A stretch of DNA of 64,000 bases from an uncultured Clostridia bacterium. GTDB taxonomy: Bacteria; Bacillota; Clostridia; Christensenellales; Borkfalkiaceae. A program made the translations under genes and the position numbers. Below the pieces are notes generated by a model. That model did not search any database, had not been told where the DNA came from, and saw nothing but the letters and a program-made list of their open reading frames with translations. The stretch is taken from assembly GCA_947631195.1 (NCBI GenBank), contig CANRKK010000005.1, positions 1-64,000 on the forward strand. Direction: 5' to 3'. Each line of letters begins with the position of its first letter. Position 1 is the first letter of the stretch. Positions 51,919 through 60,949 of this stretch are shown here, piece by piece.

Positions 51919-51986
51919 CCGAAAACTTCATAAAATTTGCACCGAGCCCTCGGCTTTCCATAAGTTAAGCGGGGGCCGTCACCGAA

Positions 51987-52631
51987 TTAGTCGCACACGT
52001 AAGTGCCGCCGTATTCGTGATTTCTTCCCTTGTTTTCAACATCGTAATAAAGTTCAAAAACAATTTTATGCAGGCCCTGTTCATTTGCGTCGTTGTCCAT
52101 ATACATATACAGACATTTGGCATTAATCATATATTTGCCGCCAAACCTCTCGGAATAGTTTTCTAATCCGTCATAAGTATAATAAAACTTGTAACCGGTA
52201 TGATCAAAATAGGTCTGTGCAGAGGGCGTTTTATAATCTTCTAAATTGTCTGATAAAGCCACCCGTTGATAATCTATATGGTCCCAGTAATCGCCCGCAT
52301 TTCCCGTGTCAATAAAATAGGCGGTGGTATAATTTCTTGACTTAAATTCTTCAAATACGTTTTCCGTGTAATTTTCAAAGACGGCAGGGTCGGCAATATA
52401 TGCGGAATAGCGGTAAGCGTAGGTTACGCGCTCCACTATAGTCTGCTCTTCGTCTACGGCTCCTGAGGGTTTTTCAAGCCAACCGAGCCCGTATTCGGCT
52501 AAATTTTCCCCGTCGAAAAAATTGCCCGTTATCGTTTTTTTGGGTATAGAAATAGAATTGTGCAAACAGCCGCCCAACAGCAACGAACAGCTTAAAGCGC
52601 AAAAAACTGCGCCGCAAACAATTTTTTTCAT
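51987..52631 (-). CDS. Lipoprotein of unknown function
   Basis: 214 residues. A signal peptide ends in the lipobox LLGGC (Cys near 22). The mature part is mixed alpha/beta with strings YSAYIADPAVFENYTENVFE and HIDYQRVALSDN and no recognised family. AGGGA precedes the ATG. It lies between tpiA and pgk on the same strand, flanked by repeats and its own terminator, and appears to interrupt what would otherwise be a glycolytic pair. Confidence 0.75.
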   Translation of the reverse strand: MKKIVCGAVFCALSCSLLLGGCLHNSISIPKKTITGNFFDGENLAEYGLGWLEKPSGAVDEEQTIVERVTYAYRYSAYIADPAVFENYTENVFEEFKSRNYTTAYFIDTGNAGDYWDHIDYQRVALSDNLEDYKTPSAQTYFDHTGYKFYYTYDGLENYSERFGGKYMINAKCLYMYMDNDANEQGLHKIVFELYYDVENKGRNHEYGGTYVCD

Positions 52632-52760
52632 ATTGATTTCCCTATAACCGACTTATATGTTGCAAACCTTTCAAAAAATAATTAATGTTGCAAGTAAAAC
52701 CACGCTTTTGCGCCAGCGCACCATTTTTAGCGTTAAAAGCGCATTGTCAAATTTCTTTTT

Positions 52761-52866
52761 CTGTCATTCTGAGGAGGGCTTTGCCCGACGAAGAATCCGT
52801 TGCCGTAAGGCAACTTCAACAAGCCGCTATGCGGCAGATTCTTCGGCTATCGCCTCAGAATGACAG
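52761..52866 (+). repeat. 106-bp palindromic element (MITE-like)
   Basis: 14-bp perfect terminal inverted repeats, CTGTCATTCTGAGG (52761-52774) and CCTCAGAATGACAG (52853-52866). Nested arms CGAAGAATC (52789-52797) / GATTCTTCG (52837-52845) enclose two small hairpins, GTTGCC/GGCAAC (52799-52814) and GCCGC/GCGGC (52823-52835). The RNA would fold as a forked stem. Part of the left end (GAGGGCTTTGCCCGACG) also occurs at 48864-48880. Confidence 0.88.
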
Positions 52867-52912
52867 TAGGAGTGGGTGCAGGCACGGCCTGCCGAGAATT
52901 TTGTGAACCTTC

Positions 52913-54223
52913 TCATTTTTTCTCATTCAGGCACGCAATGCCGGGCAAAACTTTGCCCTCGAACAATTCAAGGGACGCTCCGCCGCCGGTGGAGATATGA
53001 GTAACCTTATCCGCAAAGCCCAGCTGCTGTATGGCCGCCGCGGAGTCTCCGCCGCCGATAATGGTGGTGCACTTGCCGTAAACGTCCGCCAAAGCCTGCG
53101 CAACGGCGATGGTGCCCTTTGCAAGCACGGGGTTTTCAAATACGCCCATGGGACCGTTCCAGATTACCGACTTTGCGTTCTTTATCTTGCTTGCATACAG
53201 CTCGCGGGTCTTTTCGCCAATGTCCATGCCCATCTTGTCCGCGGGGATCTTGTCTGCGGGCACCGTCTCAACCTCTATGGGCGCGTCGATGGGCTCGGGG
53301 AAGGAGGAGGTAACCACGGTATCGATGGGCAACACAAGTTCCTTGCCGAGTTTTGCGGCCTTTTCCATCATTTCCTTGCAGTAGTCAATTTTTTCCTCGT
53401 CCAAAAGCGAAGTGCCGACTTCGTAGCCCTTTGCTTTGAGGAATGTATAGGCCATGCCGCCGCCGATTATAAGCGTGTCGCACTTTTCAAGGAGGTTGGA
53501 TATAACGTTCAGCTTATCGGCAACCTTTGCGCCGCCCAAAATGGCAACGAACGGACGCTTGGGGTTGTCGAGCGTGTCTGCCATAACGGTGAGTTCCTTT
53601 TCGATGAGGAAGCCGCAGACGGCAGTCTTTATAATGCCGTATTCAACGATGGCGGCGGTGGAAGCGTGGGAGCGGTGAGCCGTTCCGAACGCGTCGTTGA
53701 CGTAAATTTCCGCGTCGTGGGCGAGTGCCTTGCAGAATCCCTCGTCCTTCTTTTCTTCTTCCCAGTGGAAGCGGAGGTTTTCCAAAAGCACTGCCTCGCC
53801 GTCCTTTAGCGCGTCGCGCTTGGCGGTGGCGTCGGGCCCTATAACGTCGTGCGCAAACACAACCTTGCCGCCCAACAGTTCGTTAAGTCTCTTTGCAACG
53901 GGTGCAAGCGTAAGTTTTTTGGGTTCGTCCTTTTTGGCTTTTTCTATAACGGCCTCGGCGGTCGTTTCGCCCTTTTCAACCTTGGCTTTATCCTTTTTAT
54001 TTAATTTAACTTCGGCCGAGAAGATCGAGTGCGGCTTGCCCATATGCGAGCACAAAGTTACGCGCGCGCCGTTGTCGAGCAGGTATTTAATGGTGGGGAG
54101 CGCGCCCAAAATTCTGTTTTCGTCGGTTATAACGCCGTCTTTCATGGGCACGTTAAAGTCGCAACGCACCAAAACTTTTTTGCCTTTGAGGTCCTTTAAG
54201 TCTTTTACGGACATCTTGTTCAT
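52913..54223 (-). CDS. pgk: Phosphoglycerate kinase
   Basis: 436 residues. The N-terminal substrate motif is [14 protein letters not shown], and the C-terminal ATP loop is in [10 protein letters not shown]. It makes ATP from 1,3-bisphosphoglycerate. It is about 30-40 residues longer than typical PGK because of a charged insert near residues 70-110 ([16 protein letters not shown]). ATG 54223 follows AAGGAG; the longer frame reaches back into the upstream promoter region. It runs towards the lipoprotein and tpiA genes. Confidence 0.97.
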   Translation of the reverse strand: MNKMSVKDLKDLKGKKVLVRCDFNVPMKDGVITDENRILGALPTIKYLLDNGARVTLCSHMGKPHSIFSAEVKLNKKDKAKVEKGETTAEAVIEKAKKDEPKKLTLAPVAKRLNELLGGKVVFAHDVIGPDATAKRDALKDGEAVLLENLRFHWEEEKKDEGFCKALAHDAEIYVNDAFGTAHRSHASTAAIVEYGIIKTAVCGFLIEKELTVMADTLDNPKRPFVAILGGAKVADKLNVISNLLEKCDTLIIGGGMAYTFLKAKGYEVGTSLLDEEKIDYCKEMMEKAAKLGKELVLPIDTVVTSSFPEPIDAPIEVETVPADKIPADKMGMDIGEKTRELYASKIKNAKSVIWNGPMGVFENPVLAKGTIAVAQALADVYGKCTTIIGGGDSAAAIQQLGFADKVTHISTGGGASLELFEGKVLPGIACLNEKK

Positions 54224-54458
54224 AACAAAAAAACTCCTTAAATTTTCATTCCCAAACATTATAGATAAAAATTTATCAAATGTCAAATAAATCAAATAAA
54301 TTTATGGCGCATAAGCGCGTCCGCATAAATATTGCGGCGGCTTTCTTTTTTTATTGCAAAATTATTGAATTTTGCGGGCGTATATGTTATAATTTTGTAA
54401 ATAATTATCCTGCGGCAGCTCTGCCCCGAATAACGGCAACCCGCATAAAGGTTTATAT

Positions 54459-54821
54459 ATGAATTGCAAAGTAAAAATTTACGGCCCGCGGGACGTGGAG
54501 CCCGTATTTTCCGACGGGGAACTCATATTTGACGACAGGGGCTTTGAACTCAGATATTTTATCGGGGAGGACAGGTGCTCGCTTTCTGCAAGCGGCGGAG
54601 TCGTAACGCAGAGCAGGCGGGGCAACGCGGATATGGATATAACCTTTTCAAAGGGCAAAAATACGGTATGTATGTTGCTTTCGGGCGAACTCACGGGCGG
54701 CATACCCGTAAAAACCAACGAATTGTCAATAACAAAGAGCGGGCGCGGCGTAGAGGTTTACATAGACTATTTTTTGGGCGGCGCAAACAGAATTCTTAAC
54801 GTCAGCGCCGAAATTATTTAG
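54459..54821 (+). CDS. DUF1934 family protein
   Basis: 120 residues, beta-rich (calycin-like barrel predicted), resembling the DUF1934/YwiB family of Firmicutes: an N-terminal strand pair, GNADMDITFSKGKNT in the middle, and a C-terminal VYIDYFLGGANRILNVS strand pair. Function unknown. It is the first gene of a run leading to obgE; the next gene begins 12 bp after its stop. Confidence 0.75.
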   Translation: MNCKVKIYGPRDVEPVFSDGELIFDDRGFELRYFIGEDRCSLSASGGVVTQSRRGNADMDITFSKGKNTVCMLLSGELTGGIPVKTNELSITKSGRGVEVYIDYFLGGANRILNVSAEII

Positions 54822-54833
54822 CGGGAGTCAAAA

Positions 54834-55478
54834 ATGAAAATAAGGTATCTCGGACATTCTTCTTTCCAACTTACCGATAGCAACGGCACGGCCGTAATCA
54901 CCGACCCGTATTCCCCCGAAGTGGGCTTTCGTATGCCCGCGGCGGAGGCGGACGCGGTCACAATCTCTCACCGTCACTTCGACCACGATAACATCTCGGC
55001 GGTGGGCGGAGGTCCCCGCGTCGTCGAAGGCGAAAAAAGCTGCAATATCGGCGGTGTGGAAATAAGCGGGATAAAGAGCTATCACGACGACGTCCGCGGT
55101 TTAAAGCGGGGCGAAAACGTGATATTCAAATTCCGCATGGACGGCGTCGATATTTGCCATCTCGGGGATTTGGGGGAGAAATGCTCAAAGGAATTGCTGC
55201 AGCGCATCGCTCCCGTTGATATATTGCTCATTCCCGTCGGCGGCAACTACACTATAGACGCGGCCGCCGCAAAGGAGTATGCGGATAAACTCGCGCCAAA
55301 GATTGTAATCCCCATGCACTACCGCGCGCAGGGTTGCAGGATAGATATCGCGCCGCTGAACGGATTTCTAAACTTATTTTCAAGTGAGCAGGTTGAGGAC
55401 GGCGGCTCGTCCCAAGCGGAATTTTCCGCGGGCAGTTTGCCGCAAGATACGCGCGTTGTCGTTTTAAGGAGGGGCTGA
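54834..55478 (+). CDS. Metallo-beta-lactamase-fold hydrolase (UPF0173-like)
   Basis: 214 residues. The metal-binding motif HRHFDHDN (near 44-51), a loop IKSYHDD (near 77-83) and IPMHYRAQG (near 162-170) give the metal ligands of this fold. It resembles UPF0173/YtkL hydrolases, whose substrates are not known. GGGAG precedes the ATG. It sits directly before the Rho-like gene, one base apart. Confidence 0.88.
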   Translation: MKIRYLGHSSFQLTDSNGTAVITDPYSPEVGFRMPAAEADAVTISHRHFDHDNISAVGGGPRVVEGEKSCNIGGVEISGIKSYHDDVRGLKRGENVIFKFRMDGVDICHLGDLGEKCSKELLQRIAPVDILLIPVGGNYTIDAAAAKEYADKLAPKIVIPMHYRAQGCRIDIAPLNGFLNLFSSEQVEDGGSSQAEFSAGSLPQDTRVVVLRRG

Positions 55479-55479
55479 T

Positions 55480-56772
55480 ATGGCCGGTGAAGAAATACTT
55501 GCCGATATCCGTGAACGGCTGCATAAAAAATCCATACACGAGGTGCGCCTCATTGCCCGCGCGGTGGGAGTGCACAGCCCCACGGACGGCAAAAAAGATT
55601 ATATTATTGACCAGATAATGGACATCGCCTCCTGCAAGGCCAATCCGACTCCGCGTTCGGCGCGCGGCGCGCCCCCCAAGTCCAACGACTACGACAAGGA
55701 CCTTGTCAACGACATAAGGGAGTGCGTAAAACTTATCAGGGCGCGGCGTGCAGGCGACGACGCCCCGCAAACTCTCGACGTCTCCGACGGCAGCGAAAAG
55801 ATGTGCGAGGGCATTTTGGAAAGGGACGGCAAATACTATTTTTTGCACGTCAACGGTCTGCTTGCCGGCGCGGGCGACGTGTATGTAGCCGAAACGGTGA
55901 TAAACAGGTTCGGCTTAAAGCGCGGCGACAAGGTTTCGGGAGTATGCCATCCCGCCGCAAACGGGGCCGCCCTTTCGGCAATAACTTCGGTAAACGGCCT
56001 CAATCCGGGCGCCGCAAGCAAGAGGCGTTTTGAAGAATTGACCCCCGTATATCCCCAAACGAGGATAAATCTCGGCGCTTCGGCGGAGGATATTTGCGCG
56101 CGTATGGCCGATATGTTCGCGCCTTTGGGTTTGGGGCAGCGCGCGGTAATTTCCGCCCCCTCAAACTTTTCAAAGATATCGTTTGCAAACAAGATAGCCT
56201 CGGCCGTTTTGGGGAGCGTGCAGGCAAAGATAATCATATTCCTTGCGGGCGGCTACCCCGAGGATATCACATATATCCGCCGCTCCGTCCCCCAAGCGGA
56301 AGTATATTCGACTTCCATTTCAACTACGGAAGAGGATAACGCCAAGGCGGCGGAGCTGTTGTCTGCGCGCTGCAAGCGGCTTGCCGAATGTGGCGAAAAC
56401 GCAGTTTTGATAGTCTGCGGGCTTTCGTCTCTCGGCAGTGCGGCCCTTCAGGTGCTGTCTGCGGCAATCAACGCCGAGGAGGGGGGCTCGCTTACTGTAA
56501 TAGGTTTTGTAAACGCGGCGGGCGAATACGGCTCCGAAAACACGGCGGGGCTATTGAACGCGGCCAACATGCGGCTGGTTATATCGGGCGGTTACCCTGC
56601 GGCGGTCAACGTGTCCCAATCCTTTACGCTCGGGCGGGAATATCTCCAGAGCGACGGGGAGATAAAGGCGGCGGACGCTCTGCGCAAGGCCGCCGAACGC
56701 GACCCCGAAAATGTAATAAATATATTCGGCTCTGTCGGGAGCAATGCGGAAATAATAAAAAATGGCAGATAA
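55480..56772 (+). CDS. Rho-like protein with degenerate ATPase site
   Basis: 430 residues, matching transcription termination factor Rho along its length: an N-terminal SAP-like helix domain (about 5-48), a cold-shock RNA-binding domain (about 108-170) and the RecA-like domain (about 185-370; for example LTPVYPQTRINL and EEGGSLTVIGFV). The nucleotide site is ruined. The usual P-loop PPKAGKT reads PSNFSKI (227-233), keeping only the Lys. The catalytic-Glu segment DERPEEVT reads GGYPEDIT (257-264). The R-loop and arginine-finger regions are shortened. It should be unable to hydrolyse ATP or translocate. It overlaps obgE by 11 bp, so it is expressed with it. It could be a regulator of true Rho, an RNA-binding protein, or an old paralogue. 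No intact rho is in the window. Confidence 0.82.
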   Translation: MAGEEILADIRERLHKKSIHEVRLIARAVGVHSPTDGKKDYIIDQIMDIASCKANPTPRSARGAPPKSNDYDKDLVNDIRECVKLIRARRAGDDAPQTLDVSDGSEKMCEGILERDGKYYFLHVNGLLAGAGDVYVAETVINRFGLKRGDKVSGVCHPAANGAALSAITSVNGLNPGAASKRRFEELTPVYPQTRINLGASAEDICARMADMFAPLGLGQRAVISAPSNFSKISFANKIASAVLGSVQAKIIIFLAGGYPEDITYIRRSVPQAEVYSTSISTTEEDNAKAAELLSARCKRLAECGENAVLIVCGLSSLGSAALQVLSAAINAEEGGSLTVIGFVNAAGEYGSENTAGLLNAANMRLVISGGYPAAVNVSQSFTLGREYLQSDGEIKAADALRKAAERDPENVINIFGSVGSNAEIIKNGR

Positions 56773-58039
56773 ATTATTCACCGATAAGGTAAAAATCACA
56801 ATAAAATCGGGCGACGGCGGCGACGGTATGAATTCCTTTAAGTCCTACAAGGGCAAGCCCGCCTGCGGGCCCGACGGCGGCGACGGCGGCAACGGGGGCA
56901 ACGTCTACATTCAGGCGGACGGCTCCGTCAACGACTTGCTGTCTTTCAGATATGTTTCCAAGTACTTCGCTGGCGACGGCGAACGCGGCGGCTCCAACAA
57001 GTGTTCGGGCAAGTCGGGCGCCGACGTAATAATTAAGGTGCCCGCAGGCACGGTCGTAAAGGATAGCGACACGGGCACGGTTATTGCCGATATGTTTTCC
57101 TGCGGCGAAAAAAAGCTGATCGCCGAGGGGGGCAGGGGCGGCAAGGGCAACGTGCGCTTCACCACGTCGAGGAGGCACGCCCCCAACTTTGCGCAAAAGG
57201 GCGAAAAGACCGACCCCCACGTGCTGGTTTTGGAACTTAAAGTGATAGCAGACGTGGGCATAATCGGCTTTCCCAACGTGGGGAAGTCCACCACGCTGTC
57301 AAAGATTTCCGAGGCCAAGCCCAAGATCGCAAACTATCATTTCACCACGCTCTCGCCCAATCTGGGAGTCGTTAAATATTATGACAATTCCTTTGTGGCG
57401 GCGGATATCCCGGGGCTCATCGAGGGCGCTTCCGCGGGCGCGGGGCTCGGCCACGATTTTTTAAAACACGTGGAGCGTACCCGCATGCTTCTGCACGTAG
57501 TGGACGTTTCGGGAGTGGAGGGCAGAGACCCCTTGGACGATTTCCTCAAAATCAACGCGGAGCTAAAAAACTATTCGGCGGTGCTTGCCGCCCGTCCGCA
57601 GATAATCGCCCTCAACAAGTGCGACATTTACGGCGCGGAGGAGAACATTAGGGCGTTCACGAAAAAATACGGCAAAAAATATAAAATATATCAAATTTCC
57701 GCGATAGACGGCACGGGGCTTGAAGAATTGATCAAGGGCATTTTCGACGAGTTGCAAACCCTGCCGCCCGTGCAGCGGGTGGAGGCCGACGAGAGCTTTA
57801 CCTACCGCAAGAGCGGGGATTTGGGCTTTGAAATTTATCTCGACGGCGGCGTGTACGTGGTCGTGGGCACGCTAGTGGATATGCTCTGCCGCAACGTCGT
57901 TTTGTCCGACCCCGATTCCATGGCGTATTTCCAAAAGATTTTAAGGGAAAAGGGAGTGATTGCCGAGCTATTAAAGATGGGCATAAAAGAGGGCGACACC
58001 GTGGAAATAGGCGAAGTGGAATTTGACTTCGTGCCCTGA
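56762..58039 (+). CDS. obgE: GTPase ObgE/CgtA
   Basis: 425 residues: an N-terminal glycine-rich Obg fold (1-158; e.g. GPDGGDGGNGGNVY), a G domain with G1 GFPNVGKST (169-177) and NKCD (near 283), and a C-terminal OCT domain (about 355-425). It binds the 50S subunit and acts in ribosome assembly and stress control. The ATG lies inside the end of the Rho-like gene (11-bp overlap), implying coupled translation. Next is yhbY, the usual ribosome-maturation neighbourhood. Confidence 0.97.
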   Translation: MADKLFTDKVKITIKSGDGGDGMNSFKSYKGKPACGPDGGDGGNGGNVYIQADGSVNDLLSFRYVSKYFAGDGERGGSNKCSGKSGADVIIKVPAGTVVKDSDTGTVIADMFSCGEKKLIAEGGRGGKGNVRFTTSRRHAPNFAQKGEKTDPHVLVLELKVIADVGIIGFPNVGKSTTLSKISEAKPKIANYHFTTLSPNLGVVKYYDNSFVAADIPGLIEGASAGAGLGHDFLKHVERTRMLLHVVDVSGVEGRDPLDDFLKINAELKNYSAVLAARPQIIALNKCDIYGAEENIRAFTKKYGKKYKIYQISAIDGTGLEELIKGIFDELQTLPPVQRVEADESFTYRKSGDLGFEIYLDGGVYVVVGTLVDMLCRNVVLSDPDSMAYFQKILREKGVIAELLKMGIKEGDTVEIGEVEFDFVP

Positions 58040-58078
58040 AAAACTCAACACGTATGCACAAAAAAGGAGAAAAAAAAT

Positions 58079-58372
58079 ATGCTGACGTCAAAACAGCGTT
58101 CAAAATTAAAAAGCCTTGCCGCTAACCTGTCGCCGATAGGGCAGGTGGGCAAGGAAGGCATAGGCGAAAATATGCTTGCAGGTTTTTCGGACTGTCTCGA
58201 AAAGCGCGAGCTCATAAAAATAAACATACTCGAAAACGCAGGCGGCGACCCGCAGGAAATAGGCAGGGCGCTTGCCGAAAAATTAAACGCCGAGTGCGTA
58301 ATAGTGATAGGCAGAAAGGCCGTTTTATACCGCAGGTCCCAAAGAAAGGACGCCGAGCACATTTACCTTTGA
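58079..58372 (+). CDS. yhbY: RNA-binding protein YhbY/YqeI (CRS1-YhbY domain)
   Basis: 97 residues. MLTSKQRSKLKSLAANLSPI opens the CRM domain, and IGQVGKEGI (near 20-28) is its conserved turn. It associates with pre-50S ribosomes. AAAAAGGAGA precedes the ATG. In related genomes nadD and rsfS follow directly; here a minus-strand gene lies in between and overlaps the last 10 bp. Confidence 0.93.
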   Translation: MLTSKQRSKLKSLAANLSPIGQVGKEGIGENMLAGFSDCLEKRELIKINILENAGGDPQEIGRALAEKLNAECVIVIGRKAVLYRRSQRKDAEHIYL

Positions 58373-59109
58373 CCCACAACCAATGCCGCGGCCGAAAGGA
58401 TTAAAAGCAGAGATCCGCTCACAATATAATATATGGGGAAGAAGGTAAAATAGCTTAAAGCCAGCAGTCCCGCGCCCGACCAAAACAGCGGCGCGCAAAG
58501 TTTTCTGTTGAAACGCGCCTTGATTTTTTTCAGCGGCCCCACCTTTTCGGGCCCCTCGTAAACGTATTTGTCGGGCAAGAGATTATTTTCCTTAAGGGCA
58601 GAATATACCCCGTCTATGCCCGTAATTTCAATCAAAAAATTTGCCGCGAGGGCGGCCGCCCCCGCCGAACTTTTGGCGCAGTATATGTGCTTTTTCCCGT
58701 CAAAACGGTACTTGATCACTTTTGCGACGTCGTCCTCGGTCAAGGGCTCCATCTTAAAGCAAAAAAAGTTTGCGGTATCCCCCGCAACGATTTTTTGCCC
58801 GCTTATTTTGGCTTCGCTCCCCCAAAGATTTTTAAACAGCCTCTTGATATATACGTCCGAAGAGAGCGACAGGTGCAGCGCAAGCAGGTTTTTGTTTTTT
58901 TCGTCGCGCGACAAAAGCAGGTTTTTGTTTTGTTTTTTGCTTATGTAAACGTAAGCGAGCGCCCCGAACAAAAGCATGGCGCATATGCCGAAAACCAACG
59001 CAAGCGCAACCGACTTCGTATAAAATCTCACGGCGGTAAAAAACAGCAAAAAGGCGCATATACCCGCAAACAGCGTATCCAACGCAAGCGGCAAATTCAA
59101 TCTTTTCAT
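58363..59109 (-). CDS. Unknown membrane protein inserted in the obgE-nadD region
   Basis: 248 residues. Two N-terminal hydrophobic segments (about 8-28 and 34-54) are followed by a soluble middle with YIKRLFKNLWG (near 86-96), then two C-terminal helices (about 205-245). The soluble part vaguely resembles restriction-endonuclease-like folds (GxKHIYCAK), but no family is recognised. It is oriented against its neighbours and overlaps the end of yhbY by 10 bp, so it breaks an otherwise conserved gene run. Confidence 0.7.
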   Translation of the reverse strand: MKRLNLPLALDTLFAGICAFLLFFTAVRFYTKSVALALVFGICAMLLFGALAYVYISKKQNKNLLLSRDEKNKNLLALHLSLSSDVYIKRLFKNLWGSEAKISGQKIVAGDTANFFCFKMEPLTEDDVAKVIKYRFDGKKHIYCAKSSAGAAALAANFLIEITGIDGVYSALKENNLLPDKYVYEGPEKVGPLKKIKARFNRKLCAPLFWSGAGLLALSYFTFFPIYYIVSGSLLLILSAAALVVGQR

Positions 59110-59147
59110 ACCTTTTTTATTGACAGCCGTTTAAACATTTATACTAT

Positions 59148-60275
59148 ATGAAAATAGCGATCTACGGCGGGGCGTTCAACCCCGTGCACAACGAACACGT
59201 TAATATGGCGCTCGAAGCAAAGCGCGCGCTCGGTCTGGACAAGGTGATAGTGGTCCCCACAAACCTCTCCCCGCACAAGAGCGGCTCGCTCACTGTAAGC
59301 GCGCGGGACAGATTGCAGATGTGTCGCCTTGCCTTTGAAAAATACGAGGGCTTCGAAGTTTCGGACTGCGAGATAAAGCGCGGCGGAATAAGCTATTCCT
59401 ACGTCACCTGCCGCCGCTTTAAAAAGCTATATCCCGGGGCCGACCTGTACTTTATCATGGGCGCGGATATGCTCAAAAGTTTCGGCGATTGGAAGGAGCC
59501 CGAAGAAATCCTCAAGTGCGTTACCCCGCTCGTGTGCGCCCGCGAAAATTCCGAAGAACTCAAAGCGTATATAAGGGCGTTCGGCGCGCGTTTCAAAAGC
59601 GGGATTGTATCTTTCGGCTACGTGGGCAAAAGCGTCAGTTCCACAAAGGTCAGGGCGCTTGCCGCGCTGGGTGAAGATATCTCCGCGTACGTGCCCGAAG
59701 AAGTAAAAAACTTAATACGTTCCCGCAAATTATACGCCGTGACGGAGGTTTGGGGAGTAAAAAAACTTTTGACCGAGGAGCGCTGGCAGCATACCGTGAG
59801 GGTGGCCGAACTTGCCGCCAAATACGCGCCCAAGGCAAAGGTTTTCGAGTACGACGCAATCGTCGCTGCCGCTCTGCACGACTGCGCAAAGTATTTGGGC
59901 GAAAGCTCGCCCGAGCTCAAGGGCTTCGACTTCCCCGCGGGCGTTCCCGCACCCGTTATGCACCAATATACGGGCGCATACGTCGCCGAACACACCTTCG
60001 GGATAAGCGACAAATACGTGCTCAACGCCATCCGCTATCACACCAGCGGCAGGGAAAATATGGGCAACCTCGAAAAGTTGATTTTCCTTGCCGACCTGTT
60101 GGAGGAGGGCAGGGATTTTGAGGGAGCGGAGTACCTGCGCGGCCTTTTCAAAAAGGATATCGACGAATGTCTTTTGGCCGCGTTCGAACACCAGCTCAAG
60201 TATCTCGAACAGCAAAAAAAGCCCGTGTACGCTTTAACGAAACGTGCGTATGAATATTTAAAAGACCAAAAGTGA
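59148..60275 (+). CDS. nadD: NadD-YqeK fusion: nicotinate-nucleotide adenylyltransferase plus HD hydrolase
   Basis: 375 residues. The N-terminal half is NadD, with GGAFNPVHNEH (7-17, nucleotide-binding HxxH) and SSTKVR (164-169); it makes deamido-NAD from NaMN and ATP. The C-terminal half is a YqeK-type HD phosphohydrolase (HTVRVAEL, then HD at 244-245 in ALHDCAK), a family that hydrolyses Ap4A symmetrically. In many Firmicutes these are two adjacent genes; here they are fused. The ATG must be the start because the motif begins at residue 6, yet no ribosome site precedes it. A TTGACA lies 23 bp upstream. Confidence 0.93.
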   Translation: MKIAIYGGAFNPVHNEHVNMALEAKRALGLDKVIVVPTNLSPHKSGSLTVSARDRLQMCRLAFEKYEGFEVSDCEIKRGGISYSYVTCRRFKKLYPGADLYFIMGADMLKSFGDWKEPEEILKCVTPLVCARENSEELKAYIRAFGARFKSGIVSFGYVGKSVSSTKVRALAALGEDISAYVPEEVKNLIRSRKLYAVTEVWGVKKLLTEERWQHTVRVAELAAKYAPKAKVFEYDAIVAAALHDCAKYLGESSPELKGFDFPAGVPAPVMHQYTGAYVAEHTFGISDKYVLNAIRYHTSGRENMGNLEKLIFLADLLEEGRDFEGAEYLRGLFKKDIDECLLAAFEHQLKYLEQQKKPVYALTKRAYEYLKDQK

Positions 60276-60285
60276 GGTAATAATT

Positions 60286-60636
60286 ATGACAAGTCTCCAA
60301 AAAACACAGCTCATCTGCAAAATTTTGTCGTCAAAAAAGGCAAAGGGCATAGTGTATCTCGCCGTCGAGGACAAAACCTCTCTTTGCGACTACTTCGTGA
60401 TCTGCGGCGGTTCCTCCAAAACGCAGGTTAAAGCCATTGCCGAAAATTTGGAAGAAAAGCTCGAAAAGGAGCACCAAATCACCCCCCGCAGGGCGGAAGG
60501 CCTGCGTGAGGGCCGCTGGGCCGTTCTGGACTATGCCGACGTGATAGTCCACGTTTTCGGCGACGAGGAACGCGATTTCTACAATCTGGAACGCCTTTGG
60601 GAGGACGGCAAAAATCTTGTCCGCTACGAGGACTAA
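60286..60636 (+). CDS. rsfS: Ribosomal silencing factor RsfS
   Basis: 116 residues. DYFVICGGSSKTQVKAIAEN (near 32-51) and GRWAVLDYADVIVHVF (near 73-88) are diagnostic. It binds L14 and blocks subunit joining in starved cells. GTGAGG precedes the ATG, 10 bp after nadD-yqeK. It completes the obgE-yhbY-nadD-yqeK-rsfS set. Confidence 0.96.
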   Translation: MTSLQKTQLICKILSSKKAKGIVYLAVEDKTSLCDYFVICGGSSKTQVKAIAENLEEKLEKEHQITPRRAEGLREGRWAVLDYADVIVHVFGDEERDFYNLERLWEDGKNLVRYED

Positions 60637-60654
60637 GTCCTGACGGCATGCGCG

Positions 60655-60879
60655 CTATTTTTTAAACTCAATCTCCTTCGGATCGGAGTAGGTTTTTTTT
60701 GTGCGCTTTCTTTCAACTATATAATAAACGGGCTCGGACTTCTTTTCAGGTTCGGGCTTTTTTTCTGGCTCGGGCGGCCTCTTCAAGGACAGCAGTCCCA
60801 GATAAGTAAGTTTAAGTACGGCAACGAGAATAAAACACAACAAAAAGGTCAAAAACAGATACAACAGTCCGATAAGCAT
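60655..60879 (-). CDS. Small single-span membrane protein
   Basis: 74 residues if ATG 60879 is used. One membrane helix (about 2-26) is followed by a Pro/Glu/Lys repeat (PEPEKKPEPEKK) and a basic tail. No family recognised. TATAAT (60891-60886) lies 6 nt before this ATG, so the mRNA would be leaderless; the -35 (ATGTTT) is weak. The longer frame to 60921 starts upstream of that promoter. Expression is plausible but unproven. Confidence 0.55.
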   Translation of the reverse strand: MLIGLLYLFLTFLLCFILVAVLKLTYLGLLSLKRPPEPEKKPEPEKKSEPVYYIVERKRTKKTYSDPKEIEFKK

Positions 60880-60885
60880 ATAAAA

Positions 60886-60891
60886 ATTATA
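60886..60891 (-). promoter_or_regulatory. TATAAT box 6 nt before ATG 60879
   Basis: Minus-strand TATAAT, then TTTTAT and the ATG. It shares the leaderless geometry of the 63294 and 46209 genes. Confidence 0.5.
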
Positions 60892-60949
60892 GGGCGCGCC
60901 GCACCGAAAAACATAATACATATTGTTATTTTTTGGGAGAAAAAGAATT

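Noticed and set aside
52657-52906. Frames over the 106-bp palindromic element
   Set aside because: Non-coding palindrome; translation depends on repeat sequence alone.
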